Shown one piece after another: positions 6,393-9,665 of a stretch of DNA of 9,665 nucleotides. How positions within the stretch are numbered: the first letter of the stretch is position 1; each line of letters opens with the position of its first letter. The DNA is from Bacteroidales bacterium (lineage in GTDB: Bacteria > Bacteroidota > Bacteroidia > Bacteroidales > GCA-2711565), in NCBI GenBank assembly GCA_029931995.1, contig JAOZQX010000029.1, positions 1 to 9,665 of the forward strand, given 5' to 3'. The notes under the pieces are model-generated. The model ran no database searches, was not told the DNA's origin, and worked only from the letters and a program-made list of their open reading frames with translations. The translations under genes and the position numbers were made by a program.

Positions 6393-6920
6393 ATGGCAGC
6401 AGCAAAAGTAGTACTCGTTGATCGTGATGATAATACGCTCGGAACAATGAAAAAAATGCAGGCTCACGAAAGTGGTACCTTACACCGTGCCTTTTCAATA
6501 TTTGTATTTAATACGGAGGGTGAATTGATGATTCATCAACGGGCATTGTCAAAATACCACTCTCCGGGTTTGTGGACTAATACATGCTGTAGTCACCCAC
6601 GTTTGGGTGAGGACGTTGAGCAAAATGCGCATCAACGATTGCAAGAAGAAATGGGATTTGATTGCGAATTAAAAAAAGCTTTTTCTTTTTTATATAAAGC
6701 CGATGTAGGGCAGGGTTTGATTGAGCACGAATTTGACCATGTGTTTATTGGGGCTTATGATGAAACCCCTGAAATAAATCCCGCTGAGGTTGAAGACTGG
6801 AAGTTTATGAGCATGGAAGACTTGCGTGATGATATTGAAAACCATCCTTTATATTATACCGAATGGTTTAAAATTGCTTTTGAGAAAGTTGAAGATTATT
6901 TATCAGAAAATCCTCTTTAA
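6393..6920 (+). CDS. idi: Isopentenyl-diphosphate delta-isomerase, type I (Nudix fold)
   Basis: Cytosolic 175-residue enzyme interconverting isopentenyl diphosphate and dimethylallyl diphosphate, the two building blocks of isoprenoids (quinones, undecaprenyl carrier, carotenoids). Family landmarks by comparison with E. coli Idi: metal-binding His25 and His31 (in AHESGTLHRAFS), the TNTCCSHP motif at 62-69 with catalytic Cys66 and metal ligand His68, a degenerate Nudix box around 72-88 ending RLQEEMG, and EHE at 111-113 giving metal ligand Glu111 and catalytic Glu113. Every expected catalytic residue is present and the length is normal for the short bacterial form, so it should be active. It is the only plus-strand gene here, has its own promoter, and its stop codon overlaps that of the channel gene coming the other way. 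No isoprenoid-pathway neighbour is in the window. Confidence 0.96.
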   Translation: MAAAKVVLVDRDDNTLGTMKKMQAHESGTLHRAFSIFVFNTEGELMIHQRALSKYHSPGLWTNTCCSHPRLGEDVEQNAHQRLQEEMGFDCELKKAFSFLYKADVGQGLIEHEFDHVFIGAYDETPEINPAEVEDWKFMSMEDLRDDIENHPLYYTEWFKIAFEKVEDYLSENPL

Positions 6921-8176
6921 GCTTTAGAAAAATTCTGAAAATCTTTGCCCGTAGGTGTTTGAAAAACCTGTAGATCAAATTCAGGGATTACCGATAAAAT
7001 ATGATCAAAAATATCCGATTGGATATCCTCGTATGCACCCCACTCCTGTATTTTACTAAATACGTAAATCTCAATAGGAAGACCGTTTTCGGTAGGTTGT
7101 AGCTGCCTGATTAAAAGAGTCATCTCGGTATTTACTTCGGGTTTATGTTGTAAATACTCTTTTAAGTAAGCCCTGAAAACGCCCAAATTTGTTTGTCTTC
7201 TGCCATTCACTAAATTTTCATTATCAAAATCATATTTGGCATTATAGGCATCAAGTTCTTCTTTCTTTTTCGTGATATAATTATTCAGGAAATGAAAGCT
7301 TTTAAATTTTTCGAGCATCTGTTCATTGCAAAACTTTACGCTGGTCATGTCAATATTTACCGATCGTTTAATTCGCCTCCCGTCCGAATCTGCCATTCCA
7401 CGCCAATTTTGAAACGAATCAGTAACCAATGTATAAGTTGGGATGGTAGTTATGGTTTTATCAAAATTTTGAACTTTTACGGTTGTTAGCGTGATGTCAA
7501 TAACATCCCCATCGGCACCAAATTTGGGCATCGAAATCCAATCGCCAATTTGAACCATATTGTTTGAAGTCAACTGAATGCCGCCAACAAAGCCCAAAAT
7601 CGGATCTTTAAAAATTAACATTAAAACTGATGAGAAAGCTCCAAATCCGGCCAGCCAACCAAAACTGTTTTCGCTTAGTAGCACCGATATAATTGATACT
7701 CCGGACAGGGTGTAGATAACGATTTTTGCAACTTGTATATACCCTTTAATGGGTCGTGATTTTGCAACTGAAAAGGTATTGTAAATATCGGAAAATGAGT
7801 TCAGAATGCTATTAAATATGCTTACAGTAGTAATAATAATTAATACCTGAATAATTCCTGTGAGAATAGCGGCTGTTAATTCATAATCAGAAATAACATA
7901 ATCGATAAAAAAATTTAGAATAAATAAAGGAACTAAATAAGCAATTTTGTTAAAGACTTTTCGCTTAAGAATGTAATCATCCCACTCAATTTTTGTTTTC
8001 TTCGCAAGTGAGCTGAAAAGATTAATAATTATATATTTAGCTAAAAAGTAGGCTAAATAGCAAGCAAGTAATAATAGGATTAGAAACGAATAGTCGATAA
8101 TTATTTTAGCAAGTTCTTGTGTAAGACCTGTTTTTAATAACCACTCTTTTAAAAAATCTGATAACTGGTTGAACAT
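6917..8176 (-). CDS. MscS-family mechanosensitive channel, YbdG-like
   Basis: A 419-residue inner-membrane channel. Hydrophobic segments lie at about 27-50, 78-96, 101-124 and 146-168, followed by the pore helix region 170-200 (GWLAGFGAFSSVLMLIFKDP, then GFVGGIQL). The MscS beta domain follows at about 205-255. The sequence around 233-270, including VKVQNFDKTITTIPTYTL and NWRGMADSDGRRIKRS, closely resembles my recollection of E. coli YbdG, and the length is also very similar (YbdG about 415 residues). YbdG is a miniconductance channel involved in adaptation to mild osmotic stress. The ATG overlaps the stop of the upstream unknown gene as TAATG, so translation of the two is probably coupled. 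Its own stop overlaps the idi stop on the other strand. Family assignment firm; gating properties unknown. Confidence 0.93.
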   Translation of the reverse strand: MFNQLSDFLKEWLLKTGLTQELAKIIIDYSFLILLLLACYLAYFLAKYIIINLFSSLAKKTKIEWDDYILKRKVFNKIAYLVPLFILNFFIDYVISDYELTAAILTGIIQVLIIITTVSIFNSILNSFSDIYNTFSVAKSRPIKGYIQVAKIVIYTLSGVSIISVLLSENSFGWLAGFGAFSSVLMLIFKDPILGFVGGIQLTSNNMVQIGDWISMPKFGADGDVIDITLTTVKVQNFDKTITTIPTYTLVTDSFQNWRGMADSDGRRIKRSVNIDMTSVKFCNEQMLEKFKSFHFLNNYITKKKEELDAYNAKYDFDNENLVNGRRQTNLGVFRAYLKEYLQHKPEVNTEMTLLIRQLQPTENGLPIEIYVFSKIQEWGAYEDIQSDIFDHILSVIPEFDLQVFQTPTGKDFQNFSKA

Positions 8177-8892
8177 TATTTGTTTTTTAGATGTTTATTT
8201 ATGGATGAATAATATTTCTCACGCAAAAATAAACATTCTCCTAAACATACATTGGTGTCAAATATACGAATCACATCTTTTAAACCGGTTTTGCGGTAAA
8301 TTGTACCAAGTGCGGCATCAAAATTATTGTCTTCGATGTTTCGTTTAATATCGAGCGTTATTTTTTCAAAGGAGTCCCAATCTAATTGTGTCGGAATTTC
8401 AAAATATCCCATCTCGGCTGTTTCTTTATCCATATAAATTCCATCGTTTATTTCATCCAATAGGAAATATTTTGTGATACGAATCAAGCCTTCGTAGGCA
8501 TCAATTTTTTTTCCTTTCAAAAATAAAAACCCTTCCGACTTAAAATGCTTAAGTAGCTCGGGAATAAAGGTGTAGTTCTCCAAATCTTTGATTCTTATAC
8601 AGGGCTCTACTTTGTTAAGTATTGATATTGTACCTGGTGCTGCATCAAATTTGGATTGAATTTTTCCCTTGATTTTTAGTATTGCACGAATGATATCTTC
8701 ATCTGGATAACTAGAACGAAGCACAAAGAAAATAGATTTTGGATTGGTTTGATCTGGAATTGTGGTGCCATGGTAACCCGGGAAAGGATGCAGCGATTCC
8801 AGTACCAAATCATCAGATTCAACGGTGACGAGGCTTTCCTTTTTTTTAATGGTTCCAATGGTTTCAATAATTTCGTTGATGTTGGTTGTCAT
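8176..8892 (-). CDS. Unknown protein with two copies of one domain, coupled to the MscS-type channel
   Basis: A 238-residue protein I do not recognise. There is no signal peptide or membrane helix, so it is probably cytoplasmic. It contains an internal duplication: FDAAPGTI at 82-89 with IRIKD at 99-103, and FDAALGTI at 191-198 with IRIFD at 208-212, both pairs offset by exactly 109 residues. The helix before each copy also matches (ILKIKGKI at 71-78, TLDIKRNI at 179-186) with one indel. Each repeat (about 52-125 and 162-235) reads as strand-helix-strand-strand-helix, which would suit a ferredoxin-like fold; that is inference. The first 50 residues lie outside the repeats. The gene is immediately upstream of the channel gene with a one-base TAATG overlap, suggesting that its product is made in step with the channel, perhaps as a regulator or accessory subunit. 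No catalytic motif is evident. Confidence 0.85.
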   Translation of the reverse strand: MTTNINEIIETIGTIKKKESLVTVESDDLVLESLHPFPGYHGTTIPDQTNPKSIFFVLRSSYPDEDIIRAILKIKGKIQSKFDAAPGTISILNKVEPCIRIKDLENYTFIPELLKHFKSEGFLFLKGKKIDAYEGLIRITKYFLLDEINDGIYMDKETAEMGYFEIPTQLDWDSFEKITLDIKRNIEDNNFDAALGTIYRKTGLKDVIRIFDTNVCLGECLFLREKYYSSINKHLKNK

Positions 8893-8937
8893 AGCATTAG
8901 GAGTTTAATAATTAGTAAAAAAGAATCTTATTTAAAA

Positions 8938-8945
8938 CAAATTTA
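8938..8945 (-). promoter_or_regulatory. Candidate -7 box for the unknown-protein / channel operon
   Basis: On the minus strand TAAATTTG matches TAnnTTTG and lies about 45 bases before the ATG of the gene at 8176-8892. The nearest upstream TTTG is 25 bases away, longer than usual, so the promoter is only tentative. The spacer between genes (8893-9022) otherwise holds the hairpin at 8988-9014. Confidence 0.4.
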
Positions 8946-8980
8946 AATAATATTATTTAGAAAGTAAAGTCAAATTAGGA

Positions 8981-9014
8981 TAAAAGTGGGGTGACTCTCT
9001 GAGGGCCTCACCTC
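8981..9014 (-). terminator. Possible terminator after the methyltransferase gene
   Basis: GGGGTGA (8988-8994) can pair with TCACCTC (9008-9014): seven base pairs including one G-T wobble, with a 13-base loop. On the minus strand the stem lies 9 bases past the methyltransferase stop and is followed by ACTTTTATCC, a short U-tract. It is the only GC-rich patch in this AT-rich spacer. The weak U-tract keeps confidence moderate. Confidence 0.45.
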
Positions 9015-9022
9015 ATAAACTC

Positions 9023-9601
9023 TTATTTTTTGATGAGCTTGATAAACAATTCCCTGTCTTTTCGAGGTTTTATGGAGTTGTATGCTGTTTCAAAATACTT
9101 GATTTTGAAGAAAGGCTCAAACATTTTAAGGTATTCTTCAGGTGTGCCTCCAAAAGGAGGATGATTTTGCGGGAATTCATGATTAAATAATAGTGCAACG
9201 AACTTGCCATTTTTATTCAATAATTCGTACATTTTTGAGGCATACTCCATACGAATACTTTTTGGGAAGGATGTGAGAAAAGTGTGTTCGATGATTAAAT
9301 CGTATTTGTCTTTATGCTTAAAAAAGTCTTCTTCAATTATGTGGTCTTTTGGGAAATTGGGATTTCGTTCTAAAAATTTTTGAATAGGGGCAGGGGCAAA
9401 ATCTAATAAAAAAACATTGCTAAATCCTAATTTGTGCAAGTATTCAACCTCGTATGCATTGCCGGCACCCGGAATTAAAATCCGTAAGGATTTATTCGTT
9501 AATTGATCGAAATATTCTTTTAAGGGTGTAACAGTATAACCTACATCCCAGCCGGTTTTATTGTTTAAGTAAGTATTGTTCCAGAATTCTTTATCTAACA
9601 T
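9023..9601 (-). CDS. Class I SAM-dependent methyltransferase, TPMT family
   Basis: A 192-residue cytosolic methyltransferase. The start has the TPMT-like pattern FWNNTYLNNKTGWDVG at 7-21. SAM-binding motif I is ILIPGAGNAYE at 41-51, followed by an acidic strand end at Asp67 (LLDFAPAPI). Motif IV-like YDLIIEHTFLTSFP is at 100-113, and PPFGGTPEEY at 148-157 matches the conserved PPF region before the last strands. Length is normal for bacterial members of the thiopurine S-methyltransferase family (Pfam TPMT, PF05724), which methylate small thiol, selenium, tellurium or halide acceptors; the acceptor here cannot be read from sequence. The ATG follows the stop of the previous minus-strand gene by one base (TAATATG) and is preceded by a purine-rich AGGGGGA, one of the few Shine-Dalgarno-like sequences in the window. 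Confidence 0.9.
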   Translation of the reverse strand: MLDKEFWNNTYLNNKTGWDVGYTVTPLKEYFDQLTNKSLRILIPGAGNAYEVEYLHKLGFSNVFLLDFAPAPIQKFLERNPNFPKDHIIEEDFFKHKDKYDLIIEHTFLTSFPKSIRMEYASKMYELLNKNGKFVALLFNHEFPQNHPPFGGTPEEYLKMFEPFFKIKYFETAYNSIKPRKDRELFIKLIKK

Positions 9602-9602
9602 A

Positions 9603-9665
9603 TTATCCCCCTACTCGCTTCGTTTTATAGCCTTCTTTTTCCAAAGTTTCCATAACTTTTTTTCT
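9603..9665 (-). CDS. C-terminal end of an unidentified gene (partial)
   Basis: Reading the minus strand in from the right edge gives an open frame of 20 codons, RKKVMETLEKEGYKTKRVGG, ending in TAA at 9603-9605, one base before the methyltransferase ATG. The charged helix followed by a short basic tail looks like an ordinary protein C-terminus, and the spacing is that of an operon. The start lies outside the window, and 20 residues are too few to name a family. Confidence 0.5.
   Translation of the reverse strand, partial: RKKVMETLEKEGYKTKRVGG

Noticed and set aside
1..9665. Mobile element or prophage
   Set aside because: No transposase, integrase, terminal inverted repeats or target duplications were seen; gene content and spacing look chromosomal.

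Overview
The window looks like a chromosomal stretch from a Bacteroidetes (Bacteroidota) bacterium. It is AT-rich and most genes lack a convincing Shine-Dalgarno. Several gene starts are preceded by the Bacteroidetes-type promoter (TTTG or TTG, a spacer of about 19-21 bases, then TAnnTTTG). The protein set (two-permease FtsX-type ABC transporter, LolA-like protein, YbdG-type MscS channel, type I IPP isomerase) fits that phylum. Nearly everything is on the minus strand; only the IPP isomerase gene is on plus.

Layout. (1) Bases 1-161 are a short AT-rich spacer with a good outward minus-strand promoter at 48-78. (2) Bases 162-6192, read right to left, form one coherent locus: a TetR-family regulator, a secreted LolA-like periplasmic protein, a 280-base repeat-rich gap, two FtsX/MacB-type permeases, a LolD-like ATPase and an outer-membrane beta-barrel protein. 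Together these supply a regulator, an inner-membrane ABC engine, a periplasmic lipid- or lipoprotein-binding candidate and an outer-membrane barrel, so the set could span the whole envelope. No MacA-type adaptor or TolC is present. (3) Bases 6193-6392 are a divergent control region. The tetR promoter has a palindromic operator just after its -7 box, and the IPP isomerase gene has its own promoter. (4) The idi gene (6393-6920) converges on a YbdG-like mechanosensitive channel gene; their stop codons share the palindrome TTAA. (5) The channel gene overlaps by one base (TAATG) an upstream gene of unknown function whose protein carries two copies of one domain. (6) At the right end are a TPMT-like methyltransferase gene and the last 20 codons of a further minus-strand gene.

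The strongest candidates for something undescribed are: (a) the TetR regulator, whose ligand domain holds a complete EF-hand calcium-loop pattern; (b) the Lol-like trans-envelope locus it heads; and (c) the duplicated-domain protein translationally coupled to the YbdG-like channel. The gap at 4540-4819 also carries two blocks of 7-base-periodic repeats that no gene explains. Functions of the transport locus and of the unknown gene are inference; enzyme and family calls rest on motifs visible in the translations.
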